Assembly (NCBI RefSeq): GCF_029910235.1
Contig: NZ_CP112874.1
Coordinates: forward strand, 3,667,001 to 3,731,000
Source: Pseudanabaena galeata CCNP1313
Lineage (GTDB): Bacteria; Cyanobacteriota; Cyanobacteriia; Pseudanabaenales; Pseudanabaenaceae
Reading direction: 5' to 3'
Length of the DNA stretch: 64,000 nucleotides
A model generated the notes under the pieces. It ran no database searches. It was given only the letters and a program-made list of their open reading frames with translations, and had not been told where the DNA came from. Shown piece after piece: positions 27,456-36,354 of the stretch. A program made the translations under genes and the position numbers. Position 1 is the stretch's first letter. Each line of letters begins with the position of its first letter.

Positions 27456-28535
27456 TTAGAGAACTACGCCCTTAGGAGCAGGAATAGAAGGTTGTAAATA
27501 CATGGTCAGGAACTGCAAACCATTATTAGCAAGATAAGGAAGTTTCTGAATCTTCTTCATCCATTCAGGAGCATTAGATTCGTCGATCTTTACTAGCTTG
27601 GCATTGTTCTCTTCGCACTTCTTCAGACAAGCCCAGAACTTAGGATTTTCTAAATCCATAATCACAGGGAAAGCCTTCGCAGCATCACGATTGGTTTCAC
27701 GAAGAACTTCATCGACATACTTTCTAGTATCCATGCCGATGGATTCGTAGAACTCGTTACGCACACAAATATCATTTAGATACATGGTGGCAAATACTGA
27801 GAGCAAGAAGAACTTACTCCAAAGGTTAGCTCTGATACCCTTGATATTATTTTGCTCACTGCGAAGAAGCAAGCTACAGAAATCACCGTGGCGGCTCTCA
27901 TCTTGGCACCAGTTTTCAAAGAAATTGAAAATCGGGTAGATGCGATATTCGGGATGAGCAAGGAAATGTTGGTGAATCTTGATATAGCGCCAGTAGCCAA
28001 TCTTTTCCGAGAGATAGGTGGCGTAGAAGATAAACTTCGGTGCGAAGTAAACGTATTTCTTGGTTTTGGATAGGGTCGAAAGATCAAGTTGCAGATCAAA
28101 GTCTGGCATTGCCTTATTCAAGAAGCCAGCGTGACGCGCCTCATCACGGCTCATCAGGCTAAAAATTTCTGCCATCAGAGGATTCTTGTCTTTAATTTTG
28201 ACAGCAATTTCCTTGTACAGCAAAAATCCTGAAAACTCAGAGGTGCAAGAGCCTTCAAGAAACACACGGAAATGCTCTCTCACTTTGGGATCGATATGAT
28301 TCCAATCTTGGTTAAAGTCAGCAGTGCGGACAAAGTGACGACGGTTATAGTCAAATTTAAACTCTTCGAGAATAGCTTCATAATCTGGCGTTAGATCGAA
28401 GATATCCATATTTGCCATCGCTTCAAAGTCAGTAGTGTAGAAGCGTGGGGTCAGGATCGATTCGCGTCGGCCAGTCCCGTTAACCTTTTGTTGGTTTGAC
28501 TGGCTTACATCGGGTTTAGAAGGGGTAGCTACCAT
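27456..28535 (-). CDS. acsF: Mg-protoporphyrin IX monomethyl ester (oxidative) cyclase, AcsF type
   Basis: 359 residues, full length. The di-iron enzyme forms the isocyclic ring of protochlorophyllide in chlorophyll synthesis. Signatures: TPRFYTTDFEAMANMD at the N-terminus, iron ligands in EGSCTSEFSGFLLYKE, SRDEARHAGF and QDESRHGDF, and YLNDICVRNEFYESIGMD. Cyanobacteria often carry two versions, one for aerobic and one for low-oxygen growth (ChlAI and ChlAII); which one this is cannot be settled here, and no hemN or ho2 is adjacent. Confidence 0.93.
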   Translation of the reverse strand: MVATPSKPDVSQSNQQKVNGTGRRESILTPRFYTTDFEAMANMDIFDLTPDYEAILEEFKFDYNRRHFVRTADFNQDWNHIDPKVREHFRVFLEGSCTSEFSGFLLYKEIAVKIKDKNPLMAEIFSLMSRDEARHAGFLNKAMPDFDLQLDLSTLSKTKKYVYFAPKFIFYATYLSEKIGYWRYIKIHQHFLAHPEYRIYPIFNFFENWCQDESRHGDFCSLLLRSEQNNIKGIRANLWSKFFLLSVFATMYLNDICVRNEFYESIGMDTRKYVDEVLRETNRDAAKAFPVIMDLENPKFWACLKKCEENNAKLVKIDESNAPEWMKKIQKLPYLANNGLQFLTMYLQPSIPAPKGVVL

Positions 28536-28697
28536 ATTCTCTGTTTCTTAAATACTGAATAAAGGTGGGGATAAATTGCAGTTTAAATACCTATCTGACT
28601 GCCTATTTTACGACTACTGTCTAGTTTATGGGTAGTTATATCTAGAAATAAGGTTTGCTTGTTAAGAAGCGTTAAGCAATTTTTGTTAAAAAATTGC

Positions 28698-30392
28698 TTA
28701 ATTCGCGATCGCCGCATCAATTTGCTCCATACTTAGCGATCGCAACAGACTCACCTGAGCCGATGGCGTGGAAATATTCGCAAAATATGCGGTAGTTAGG
28801 TATTCGGCATAATCAGATTCTTGAAGCAGATGGGTTTTGAAAAAAGCCACACTCAGCAGCTTGAGATACTCTTGCGAGGCGATCGCACTGGAACCAGCCA
28901 AAACGCTACTTACTTCAGGACTGATGCGATCGCTAGAGGTAATAGCCGTCACCGCAGTATGCCCTGCTCGATTGAGCAATATCAAGTAGCGATTTGGTGA
29001 AGTCAACCATGTAAATGGCACAATCTGCTCAGAGACCGCAGGCGCAAAGGTGTCATCAGAACTGCCAACGATCGTGATCGGTGCAGTAATTTTGCTCAAT
29101 GCAGGCTTACCCAAAACATGACTAGTTACAGGATTAACCGCGATCGCTGATTTTATACGCGCATCACCTAATTTGTAGGTTTGGTTTGGCAAGCCTAGTG
29201 CTACGCATTGCAATAACAGTGAGGCATTCCACTTATATTTACCTTGACAGGCTTCTGTCAAATCCGCAAACTGGATCTGAGCATCACTGACTAGCGCCAG
29301 CGCCGCATATCCCCCAAAAGAATGTCCAACCATACCCACATTTTGCCAGTTGATATTGGCGCTATTAGGATTACCTGTCTGTGGTGACTTCTCTAGATAA
29401 TTCAGCACCGCCGTAATATCATTGGGGCGCTCAATGAAGCTTTCTGGTGGGGCAATCTCGCTAGCAGCCCCAATAATCAATTTATCTAACTGCTCCTCGC
29501 TGCTATTGGGGGAAACGGTCAGCACTACTGCAAACCCATAGGATGCTAAGTGTTCGGCAAGATAGAGCAATGGTTCGCGATTAGAGATCAGTCCTGGATA
29601 GATGACGATCGCAGGGATGGGCGCAGATTTAGCATTGGCAACCTTTGGGATAAACAAATAAAAGGGAATTTCATACCGATTATCTATGGCTGGCGCTTTG
29701 AGACTATAGCGCTCCCATGTCAATCCACCTTTATTTCGCAAATCAGCTAACTCTATTGGTGAAGGCGTTGGTGTTGCTCCTGATTGCCCAGCTTGTTTAA
29801 TAGCCTCATCGTTGACCATCTGCACAACTTTTTGCGTATCTTGCAGTAGGTCGCTCAACTCGCCAACGGTTTGCAAACCTTCTTGAATATCGAAATAAAT
29901 ATCTGATGTGGGGAATTTGCGGAGGAAATTAAGCAAAGTTAAACCGTTCTCTTTGTCGGCTGTTGCCAAAACAGCCGCCGCACGGATAGCGCGATTACCC
30001 GATAGCATCGGGCCAGTTTTAATAAACTCACCTAAGATATCTAACGATCTTTCTCCTTGAGATGTGTAGAGAAATCTTGATAGTAAAGTTATCGGAACAT
30101 CGGCTCGCTCTGTCAAAATGCGCCGAAAGGTTGCCATATCTGTTGCAGAAATATATCGCGAAGCCATATCAAGTGCGCCACGCAATTCACCCGTTTTAGA
30201 AAACTCTTCCAAGTCATCCACAGATACCGAAACTTCAAAAATATTAAATCGGAAATTGACAGTTTCAGCAGCTTCACTAGGCTGAGCGATCGCTACTCCA
30301 CTAATTGCACTCAGCAAAAATATCAAAGTGGCAGATCGGGTAATCAATCGGCGTGAAATATTGGCGATCGAGGCTGTGAGATATTTCATCAT
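28698..30392 (-). CDS. DUF1400 / alpha-beta hydrolase, secreted
   Basis: 564 residues. Signal peptide about 1-37 (LIFLLSAISGVAIAQ), then the DUF1400 N-terminal region (FRFNIFEVSVSVDDLEEFSKTG, ERSLDILGEFI) often seen in cyanobacterial hydrolases. From about residue 240 comes an alpha/beta hydrolase of the dienelactone/platelet-activating-factor hydrolase type, with nucleophile motif GHSFGGYAAL, acid in SSDDTFAP and His in RAGHTAV. Probably an extracytoplasmic esterase or lipase; substrate unknown. It is alone on its strand between acsF and chlP. Confidence 0.85.
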   Translation of the reverse strand: MMKYLTASIANISRRLITRSATLIFLLSAISGVAIAQPSEAAETVNFRFNIFEVSVSVDDLEEFSKTGELRGALDMASRYISATDMATFRRILTERADVPITLLSRFLYTSQGERSLDILGEFIKTGPMLSGNRAIRAAAVLATADKENGLTLLNFLRKFPTSDIYFDIQEGLQTVGELSDLLQDTQKVVQMVNDEAIKQAGQSGATPTPSPIELADLRNKGGLTWERYSLKAPAIDNRYEIPFYLFIPKVANAKSAPIPAIVIYPGLISNREPLLYLAEHLASYGFAVVLTVSPNSSEEQLDKLIIGAASEIAPPESFIERPNDITAVLNYLEKSPQTGNPNSANINWQNVGMVGHSFGGYAALALVSDAQIQFADLTEACQGKYKWNASLLLQCVALGLPNQTYKLGDARIKSAIAVNPVTSHVLGKPALSKITAPITIVGSSDDTFAPAVSEQIVPFTWLTSPNRYLILLNRAGHTAVTAITSSDRISPEVSSVLAGSSAIASQEYLKLLSVAFFKTHLLQESDYAEYLTTAYFANISTPSAQVSLLRSLSMEQIDAAIAN

Positions 30393-30447
30393 ATGTAGCT
30401 TTATCTGGGAGATCTCCCCTAGAAGCTAACACAACATTCACTAATTA

Positions 30448-30558
30448 ACTTCAATTCGACGAACGCGCAAAATGGTAAAAATCGCAGAGCGATTTTTACC
30501 ATTTTGCGCCATTTGCGCCGCGCTTCGCGCGGCGCAAATGGCTATATCAAATTCACGT
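30448..30558. repeat. palD element with two hairpins
   Basis: Hairpin 30465-30509 has perfect 21-nt arms, loop AGA, core AATGGTAAAAATCGC. Hairpin 30508-30542 has perfect 16-nt arms, loop TTC, core GCCGCGC. Ends ACTTCAATTCGA and TCAAATTCACGT are diverged versions of the palD ends at 55070 and 56371. TAATTA on the left and AAATTA on the right may be a decayed target duplication. Confidence 0.7.
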
Positions 30559-30563
30559 CAAAT

Positions 30564-30620
30564 TAAAACCCAAAAGTTAAGTGGCGGCGCTTTGCGCCGC
30601 CACTTAACTTTTGGGTTTTA
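30564..30620. repeat. palB palindrome
   Basis: Perfect 27-nt arms with loop TTT. Outer arm TAAAACCCAAAAG, inner GTGGCGGCGC. It directly adjoins the palD copy; together they fill most of the 365-bp spacer upstream of chlP. Confidence 0.75.
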
Positions 30621-30757
30621 GTCCCTAAATAAAACCTTCACGATACATAAAACAATACAAATGTTAATATTCATCAATTTTGCCCCAATCACTCTAGTGG
30701 CAATGCTAACATCCAAAATAGTTAAACCCCGATTAAATAAAGCTTTAGGAGCGTATT

Positions 30758-31978
30758 TTGACATTACGAGTTGCTGTTGTAGGCGGCGGGCCTGCGGGTT
30801 CATGTGCGGCTGAAACACTTGCCAAAGCAGGAATTGAGACCTATATATTTGAGCGTAAACTGGACAACGCCAAACCCTGCGGTGGAGCAATTCCTCTATG
30901 TATGGTTTCTGAATTTGATTTGCCTGACGAAATTATCGATCGCCGCGTCCGCAACATGAAAATGATCTCTCCCAGCAATGTGGAAGTAGACATTAAATTA
31001 GACAATCCCGATGAATATATCGGTATGTGTCGCCGCGAAGTTTTAGATGCGTTTTTACGGGAACGCGCTGCCAAGCTTGGTGCAAATTTGATCAATGGTC
31101 GCATTCTTGACATTAAGATCACTGAAAATGGCAAGAAGCCTTATGTTCTTAGCTATTCAGACTTTGCTGAAGGTGGCAACGAAGGGATCATGCGTACTCT
31201 TGAGGTCGATCTGATTGTCGGTGCTGACGGTGCTAACTCAGTTGTTGCCAAAGCAATGGATGCTGGCGACTATAACTATGCGATCGCCTTCCAAGAGCGC
31301 ATTCGCATTTCTCCAGAAAAAATGGAGTATTACAAAGATTTAGCTGAGATGTATGTTGGCGATGATGTTTCGCCCGACTTCTACGCATGGGTATTCCCTA
31401 AATACGATCACGTTGCCGTTGGTACTGGCACGATGCACAAAAACCAACGCTTGATCAAGAAGCTCCAAGCAGGCATCCGCGCCCGTGCGTTGCCCAGAAT
31501 CGAAGGTGGCGAAGTGATTAAGGTGGAAGCTCACCCAATTCCTGAGCATCCAAGACCTCGCCGTGTTGTTGGTCGGATTGCCCTAGTTGGTGATGCGGCG
31601 GGCTATGTCACTAAGTCTAGTGGCGAAGGTATTTACTTTGCTGCGAAGTCTGGTCGCATGTGTGCCGAAGCGATCGTGGAGTTTGCGGAAGCAGGTAAAC
31701 GCATCCCCACTGAAGCTGATCTCAAGGTTTACATCAAGCGTTGGGATAAGCAGTATGGCTTGACCTACAAGGTTCTCGACATTCTCCAGAATGTGTTTTA
31801 CGCCACCAACGCCACTCGCGAAGCCTTTGTGGAAATGTGCGCCGATAAGGATGTACAGAAGCTCACCTTTGACAGCTATCTCTACAAAACCGTTGTGCCT
31901 GCTAATCCTTTCACTCAGTTGAAGATTACTGCTAAGACAATCGGTAGTTTGCTGAGAGGCAATGCTCTAGCACCTTAA
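30758..31978 (+). CDS. chlP: Geranylgeranyl diphosphate reductase
   Basis: 406 residues. The enzyme reduces the geranylgeranyl chain to phytyl for chlorophyll and tocopherol. The Rossmann FAD motif GGGPAGSCAAE opens the protein, followed by FERKLDNAKPCGGAIPLCM, GADGANSVVAKAM and GDAAGYVTKSSGEGIYFA, all typical of ChlP. The start is a TTG at 30758 with AGGAG 7 nt upstream; the reading MTLRVAVVG matches the family N-terminus and no in-frame ATG fits. A compact intrinsic terminator follows. Confidence 0.95.
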   Translation: MTLRVAVVGGGPAGSCAAETLAKAGIETYIFERKLDNAKPCGGAIPLCMVSEFDLPDEIIDRRVRNMKMISPSNVEVDIKLDNPDEYIGMCRREVLDAFLRERAAKLGANLINGRILDIKITENGKKPYVLSYSDFAEGGNEGIMRTLEVDLIVGADGANSVVAKAMDAGDYNYAIAFQERIRISPEKMEYYKDLAEMYVGDDVSPDFYAWVFPKYDHVAVGTGTMHKNQRLIKKLQAGIRARALPRIEGGEVIKVEAHPIPEHPRPRRVVGRIALVGDAAGYVTKSSGEGIYFAAKSGRMCAEAIVEFAEAGKRIPTEADLKVYIKRWDKQYGLTYKVLDILQNVFYATNATREAFVEMCADKDVQKLTFDSYLYKTVVPANPFTQLKITAKTIGSLLRGNALAP

Positions 31979-31980
31979 TC

Positions 31981-32012
31981 AAAAAGGAGCGCGTAACGCG
32001 CTCCTTTTTTTT
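31981..32012 (+). terminator. chlP: Intrinsic terminator of chlP
   Basis: 13-nt perfect arms (AAAAAGGAGCGCG), loop TAA, followed by a T-run; 2 bp beyond the chlP stop. Confidence 0.85.
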
Positions 32013-32016
32013 CTTG

Positions 32017-32193
32017 TTAGAACTGATGTTACGTGGATAGAATTCCTACGATCATCTAAGTCTAGGGCTGGCACGGGGGCACAGCCCCTACAAAAATCTA
32101 AATTATTGGAGTAGGGGCAATCCCCCCGTGGTTGCCCTGTCGTGCTAGCAACAAGAGATTCATCATCTGAGTTCCACGTAACATTAGTTAGAA
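32017..32193. mobile_element. MITE, 165 bp, with 6-bp target duplication
   Basis: Element 32023-32187 with terminal inverted repeats CTGATGTTACGTGGA and TCCACGTAACATTAG (one mismatch), flanked on both sides by TTAGAA (32017-32022, 32188-32193). No coding capacity. The inner part has CACGGGGGCACAGCCCC and GGGGCAATCCCCCC segments. A second copy in opposite orientation is at 39804-39967. Confidence 0.85.
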
Positions 32194-32226
32194 TTTAAAA
32201 AGAGCACTTCAAAATATCACAAAAAA

Positions 32227-32646
32227 ATGGCTCAGCTAACCATTGAAATTCCCGACGAATTAGCCCAAAGGCTAGCCCCATACAAAAATCAAATCTCAGA
32301 AATTTTCGCTAATCTAGTCAATACATCATCACTCCTCGAAAAGTCTACAGAAATACTTGATGTATCTAGTACTCCCTCACCCACAGAATTACCAACTTAT
32401 TTGGAGATTATTGATTTTTTAGTCAATCGCCCTACATCAGAACAGATTGCTAACTTCAAAGTTTCTGAGCGATCGCAAGAGCGGTTGCGCGAATTACTTC
32501 AAAAAAATCGTGATCTAAACCTTATTTCGTCAGAAGTAGCAGAACTAAATCTTTACGAACAACTTGATACTCTCATGACAATGATGAAGGTGAGAGCTTA
32601 CGCTTCTATAAAATCCTCAAAGACTAGTAGCTCCCATCCAGAATGA
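32227..32646 (+). CDS. Small conserved protein, antitoxin-like
   Basis: 139 residues, ATG at 32227. It starts MAQLTIEIPDELAQRLAPYK, the pattern of small cyanobacterial proteins that resemble ribbon-helix-helix antitoxins, and continues with a helical tail. A PIN toxin is often encoded next to such genes, but none follows here. It lies in a zone rich in toxin-antitoxin remnants. Function uncertain. Confidence 0.6.
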   Translation: MAQLTIEIPDELAQRLAPYKNQISEIFANLVNTSSLLEKSTEILDVSSTPSPTELPTYLEIIDFLVNRPTSEQIANFKVSERSQERLRELLQKNRDLNLISSEVAELNLYEQLDTLMTMMKVRAYASIKSSKTSSSHPE

Positions 32647-32872
32647 CTGTCTATATTTCCACACCTAGCAGACAGGTTATATTATCGGCTTTCGGCTTAA
32701 TTGATTAGCCATAATCATGAGAAAATCAGGTTAAATCGTGAGATGTAAATATGGGGCTAGCTTACATAATTGCGATCGCTGTTGCGTCACCTACTGCATT
32801 CAGATTGGTGGTTTGAAATTCAGAGAGATTTTAGGTTATTCTGAGGCTTAACTAACTGCTAGATTTTTACCT

Positions 32873-32974
32873 ATGAATATCAAGCTAGATTTGCCAAGTC
32901 CATTAGAGCATGAGCTATCTATAGAAGCTTCAAGGCTTAATGTGTCTTTTCGAATTATATTCTCAAGGTCTTGA
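32873..32974 (+). pseudogene. Antitoxin gene remnant, 5' part
   Basis: A 33-codon frame beginning MNIKLDLPSPLEHELSIEAS, typical of CopG-like antitoxin N-termini, which then hits TGA. The remainder appears in another frame at 32971-33105, so this is a frameshifted gene. Confidence 0.55.
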
Positions 32975-33105
32975 CGTTGAGACGAGATTGGCTGGTTTTG
33001 GAGGAGATAGAAGATGCTGAAGATGTTGCCGATGCCGAAATGGCTTTACAGGAAGATGGATTTATCCCTTTGGCTGAGGTTAAAAGGGAGTTAGGGCTTA
33101 GTTAG
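32971..33105 (+). pseudogene. Antitoxin gene remnant, 3' part
   Basis: An open stretch reading LVLEEIEDAEDVADAEMALQ then IPLAEVKRELGLS and stop, the usual C-terminal signature of a RelB/CopG-like antitoxin. It overlaps the 5' remnant in a different frame. No toxin gene follows. Confidence 0.55.
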
Positions 33106-33194
33106 AAAAAAGTTGGTTATCGTCGGGATGTGTATCGCTAAGTTGTTGCATTTTAAGATTATTCAAAAGCAGCAACTTAGCAATATTAGCGTTT

Positions 33195-33365
33195 TTACTT
33201 TTTGTTTGAAGATGGGCGATCGCTTAAAATGACGCGAAATAGAAAAGCTAGCGCAACAATAATCCAGAATGTCGGATCGTTCACAAAGGCAGGATTGCTG
33301 CTTGCTTGTGGGTTGTTATTGGTTTGGGCGATCGCTTGAGTCGTGACTTGTTGTTGAACTGACAT
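33195..33365 (-). CDS. Small single-helix membrane protein
   Basis: 56 residues, ATG at 33365. A polar Gln/Asn-rich N-terminus (MSVQQQVTTQAIAQTNNNPQ) is followed by one membrane helix (FWIIVALAFLFRVIL) and a basic end SSNKK. Cyanobacteria have many such proteins, some subunits of photosynthetic complexes, but I cannot assign this one. It contains two HIP1 octamers, so base use is like the genome. Confidence 0.6.
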   Translation of the reverse strand: MSVQQQVTTQAIAQTNNNPQASSNPAFVNDPTFWIIVALAFLFRVILSDRPSSNKK

Positions 33366-33486
33366 AATGTTTGCTCCGAATTAACAATGCAATCACTATG
33401 AAATATGGCTGCTTGAATGACTTTGCATGATTTGTCTGACTTGCGTGAGTTTGTATCGAAAAATAAACTTAAAAAAGCAGAGATTA

Positions 33487-33551
33487 AGATCCCCGACTTT
33501 TTATTTAAACCCGCAGATTCCCATTGATAGCGTAGAAAAAGTCGGGGATCT
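33487..33551. repeat. 65-bp AGATCCCCGACTTTTT inverted-repeat element
   Basis: Ends AGATCCCCGACTTTTT and AAAAAGTCGGGGATCT are perfect 16-bp inverted repeats. Two more copies of the same length are at 48836 and 48938, this one in opposite orientation judging by the inner CCATTGATAGCG segment. Similar AGATCCCCGACTT repeats are common in cyanobacterial genomes. Confidence 0.8.
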
Positions 33552-33659
33552 GAGCTTTTAGAGATTGCCTGTGCTTACCTAATTTTTGTTTTTCGTAGTC
33601 AAATTTTTGCGTGACTTTGAAAAATGCCAAAATAGTTTTTAGATGGTTGAGGTTTAGTA

Positions 33660-35879
33660 ATGTCAAGATCGCTAAGGGCTTCTGATGAGGGTATTAAACA
33701 GATTAGAAAAGCAATGAAGCAAGGCGGTTGGACTCAAACGGCTCTTGTTGATTCACTTAAGGCGTTTAAAAGATCGGTCATTACAAATTTGCTGGGAGGA
33801 AAACCAATTGATCGGACAAATTTTGAGGAGTTGTGCAGATTTCTCGAATTGGATTGGCGAGATATACGAGGAGATGATGTTGTTACTGATGATCTTGCAT
33901 CGATAGTCAAACATGTAAGGCAAAAAATCGCAGATGTTTTGATAGAGCGATGTGGGACGATGCGCGTGTTAGACATGACGCAATCTGTCGATCTCGATCA
34001 GATTTACACCGATGTGAACATTCTTGAAAAGGTTTCTAGCAAAAATCGTGTAAAGCCTAACGAAGTTTTACCAAATAACAAAGAAGATTTTGATCGCTGG
34101 ATGATGGGAAAAATCAAGGAGCGTATTGCTGGATTAGAGGCTGTTGAAACCCATAGAAAGCTGATGGTGTTAGGAAAACCGGGATCGGGGAAAACTACAT
34201 TTTTGAAATATTTAGCGATATCTTGCCTCAATGGAAAGTTTCATAGTGAACTTGTACCAATTTTTATAACTCTTAAGACTTATTCCAAAACTAAGGGTTC
34301 TCCATCATTAGAGGAATATATTTTAGATGAATTACACCATCTCAAAGTTACAAAGGAAGAAGCAGAACTCTTGCTAGACAATGGGAAAGCTTTAATCTTG
34401 TTGGATGGTTTGGATGAAGTTAAGGATGAGCATGATGACCGAGTGAGGCAAGATATTGAAACCTTTTCGATACGTCGGCTCAAAAATCGGTTTGCAATCA
34501 CCTGTCGGATTGCCGCAGAAGGTGAGGCATTTAAGAGGTTTACCGATGTGGAGGTTGCTGATTTTGATGATAAGCAGATTGAGATATTTATAAATAAATG
34601 GTTTGCGGGAAAAGATCAAACAAATGTAAAAATTTTGTTAGAAAAGCTAAATAATAATCAATCCGTAAAAGAATTGGCAAAAATGCCTCTATTACTGACG
34701 CTGATATGCTTTTTATTTGAAAATTGTAACGATTTACCTGCAAAACGGTCAGATCTCTATAAGGAAGGATTAGAGGTACTGATGAAAAAGTGGGGAGCTA
34801 AGCGTAAAGTTGAACGAGATCACATTTATCAGAATCTTTCCCTCCAAAGCAAACAGGATATGCTAGGTCAGATTGCTTTGAGAGGATTTGAGAATGATGA
34901 GTATGTCTTTCAAAAAGAGGATTTACAAAGACAAATTGAATGTATTTGCAACTTATCTAATTCGGATGATAGTGAAGATATGCTAAAGACGATCGAGTAT
35001 CATCATGGCTTGTTAGTGGAACGAGCAAAAAATATTTATTCTTTTTCTCATCTTACTTTTCAGGAATACTTTACGGCGCGAGAAATTGAAAGAGAAAGGC
35101 ATTTTGAAACGTTGATGCAGAATATTTCTAATCCAAGATGGAAAGAAGTTTTTTATCTGACTGCGGAAATGTTGAGGCGCTCGGATGATTCAGATATCTT
35201 TGTGAAGATAATGAAGCAGTGTATTGATAATACATTGATATATGATGGAAATTTACAGGCTTTTTTGACTTGGGTGGAGCAAAAAACAAACTCTGTACAA
35301 TGCAAGTATAACAATGTTGCTGTACGAGCATTTTACTCTAGTGTTGCCTTCAGAGTTATTCGTCGCAGCACTCAGAAAACGTCACTAATTGCCTTAATGT
35401 TTGGACTTGATAATTCCTCATCTAAAGGTAATCTCGATAATTCTCTTGAACTAGACTACGCTCTTGCTCACGTTCTTAATCTTTCTCAATTTCCAGACTA
35501 CATTGAATATAGATCTGATGATTTCTCTTTGACTAAGACTATAGATTATGCCTATGAACTTAGCGATCATGTGTTGCAACAAGTACTAAAAAATGATAGT
35601 CCTCACCCTGATGAAGACTTCAGACAGTTTTGTAATTGGTGGAAAACAAATTACGAACAATGGACAAAAGAATTGCGTCAAGTATGTATCGATCACCGCA
35701 ATATCGGTCATGATTGGCAATTTACTAAAGAGCAAATAAAACTTCTTAATCAATATTACGAAGCCAATCTCCTCCTTGTCGAGTGCATGAACCGTAGCAA
35801 CATAAGCGAACAAATCCGAGAAGAAATCGAATCGACTCTCTTACTGCCAATCTCGTCGATACCTAACGCTGAGCTATAG
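33660..35879 (+). CDS. NACHT NTPase with N-terminal helix-turn-helix
   Basis: 739 residues. Residues 1-70 form a small helix-turn-helix (MKQGGWTQTALVDSLKAFKRSVITNLL shortened here; key W24, T28). The NACHT module follows: Walker A GKPGSGKTT at 172-180, Walker B ALILLDGLDEV at 244-254, then NLR-like FSHLTFQEYFTARE near 475. The C-terminal 250 residues are helical without obvious leucine-rich or WD repeats. Bacterial NACHT proteins of this kind have been shown to defend against phages, and cyanobacteria encode many. No partner gene is adjacent, so it would act as a single-gene system. Codon and A+T content suggest horizontal acquisition, next to toxin-antitoxin fragments. Confidence 0.85.
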   Translation: MSRSLRASDEGIKQIRKAMKQGGWTQTALVDSLKAFKRSVITNLLGGKPIDRTNFEELCRFLELDWRDIRGDDVVTDDLASIVKHVRQKIADVLIERCGTMRVLDMTQSVDLDQIYTDVNILEKVSSKNRVKPNEVLPNNKEDFDRWMMGKIKERIAGLEAVETHRKLMVLGKPGSGKTTFLKYLAISCLNGKFHSELVPIFITLKTYSKTKGSPSLEEYILDELHHLKVTKEEAELLLDNGKALILLDGLDEVKDEHDDRVRQDIETFSIRRLKNRFAITCRIAAEGEAFKRFTDVEVADFDDKQIEIFINKWFAGKDQTNVKILLEKLNNNQSVKELAKMPLLLTLICFLFENCNDLPAKRSDLYKEGLEVLMKKWGAKRKVERDHIYQNLSLQSKQDMLGQIALRGFENDEYVFQKEDLQRQIECICNLSNSDDSEDMLKTIEYHHGLLVERAKNIYSFSHLTFQEYFTAREIERERHFETLMQNISNPRWKEVFYLTAEMLRRSDDSDIFVKIMKQCIDNTLIYDGNLQAFLTWVEQKTNSVQCKYNNVAVRAFYSSVAFRVIRRSTQKTSLIALMFGLDNSSSKGNLDNSLELDYALAHVLNLSQFPDYIEYRSDDFSLTKTIDYAYELSDHVLQQVLKNDSPHPDEDFRQFCNWWKTNYEQWTKELRQVCIDHRNIGHDWQFTKEQIKLLNQYYEANLLLVECMNRSNISEQIREEIESTLLLPISSIPNAEL

Positions 35880-36126
35880 ATCTCTTCAATGCAACTTACA
35901 GCAATTATCAGTAATTCAATAGTTTTCTTAGCTTTTTAACAAAACACTCTGGATAGAAGACTTTGTTTGAGCGATCGCGCTGTTGATGTGGTGATATGCG
36001 ATCTCTGATGACCTACATCAAATCTGTTAAGAAATTTCCTAGATAAATGAGATAAAATAGACGGGACTAAGCCCGTTTTGCATAATATTAAACTGAAGCA
36101 AGTAATTCAGTTGAGGGTAAATCACC

Positions 36127-36354
36127 ATGACTCTTAAAGAACTAATCTACGCCGAAATTAACAAAATCGAAGAAGACAACCTTGATGAGCTATACCAATT
36201 CGTCAAACAACTTGCGATCGCCAAATCCACAGCCAAACCCAAAACAGGCATCTTAAACAAACTCAAACGCATCAAAATTCAAGCCCCAGTTGACTTTGCC
36301 GCGAACATTGACCAGTACATGAATGGAGAAAAGAACCTTGACAATATTCATTGA
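36127..36354 (+). CDS. Antitoxin of PIN-type toxin-antitoxin pair
   Basis: 75 residues: N-terminal helical part (LKELIYAEINKIEEDNLDELYQFV) and a C-terminal arm (APVDFAANIDQYMNGEK) expected to wrap the toxin. Its 3' end overlaps the PIN toxin gene by 17-32 nt, the classic layout. Autoregulation of the pair is expected from the family. Confidence 0.75.
   Translation: MTLKELIYAEINKIEEDNLDELYQFVKQLAIAKSTAKPKTGILNKLKRIKIQAPVDFAANIDQYMNGEKNLDNIH

Noticed and set aside
30465..30542. Palindromes as integron attC sites
   Set aside because: There is no integrase, no R' and R'' box signatures and no cassette-like gene order; arms are perfect, while attC sites have bulged bases.
36058..36078. Small hairpin ACGGGACTAAGCCCGT before the toxin-antitoxin pair as an operator
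   Set aside because: Too short and too similar to common GGGACTAAGCCC repeats to claim as an autoregulatory site.
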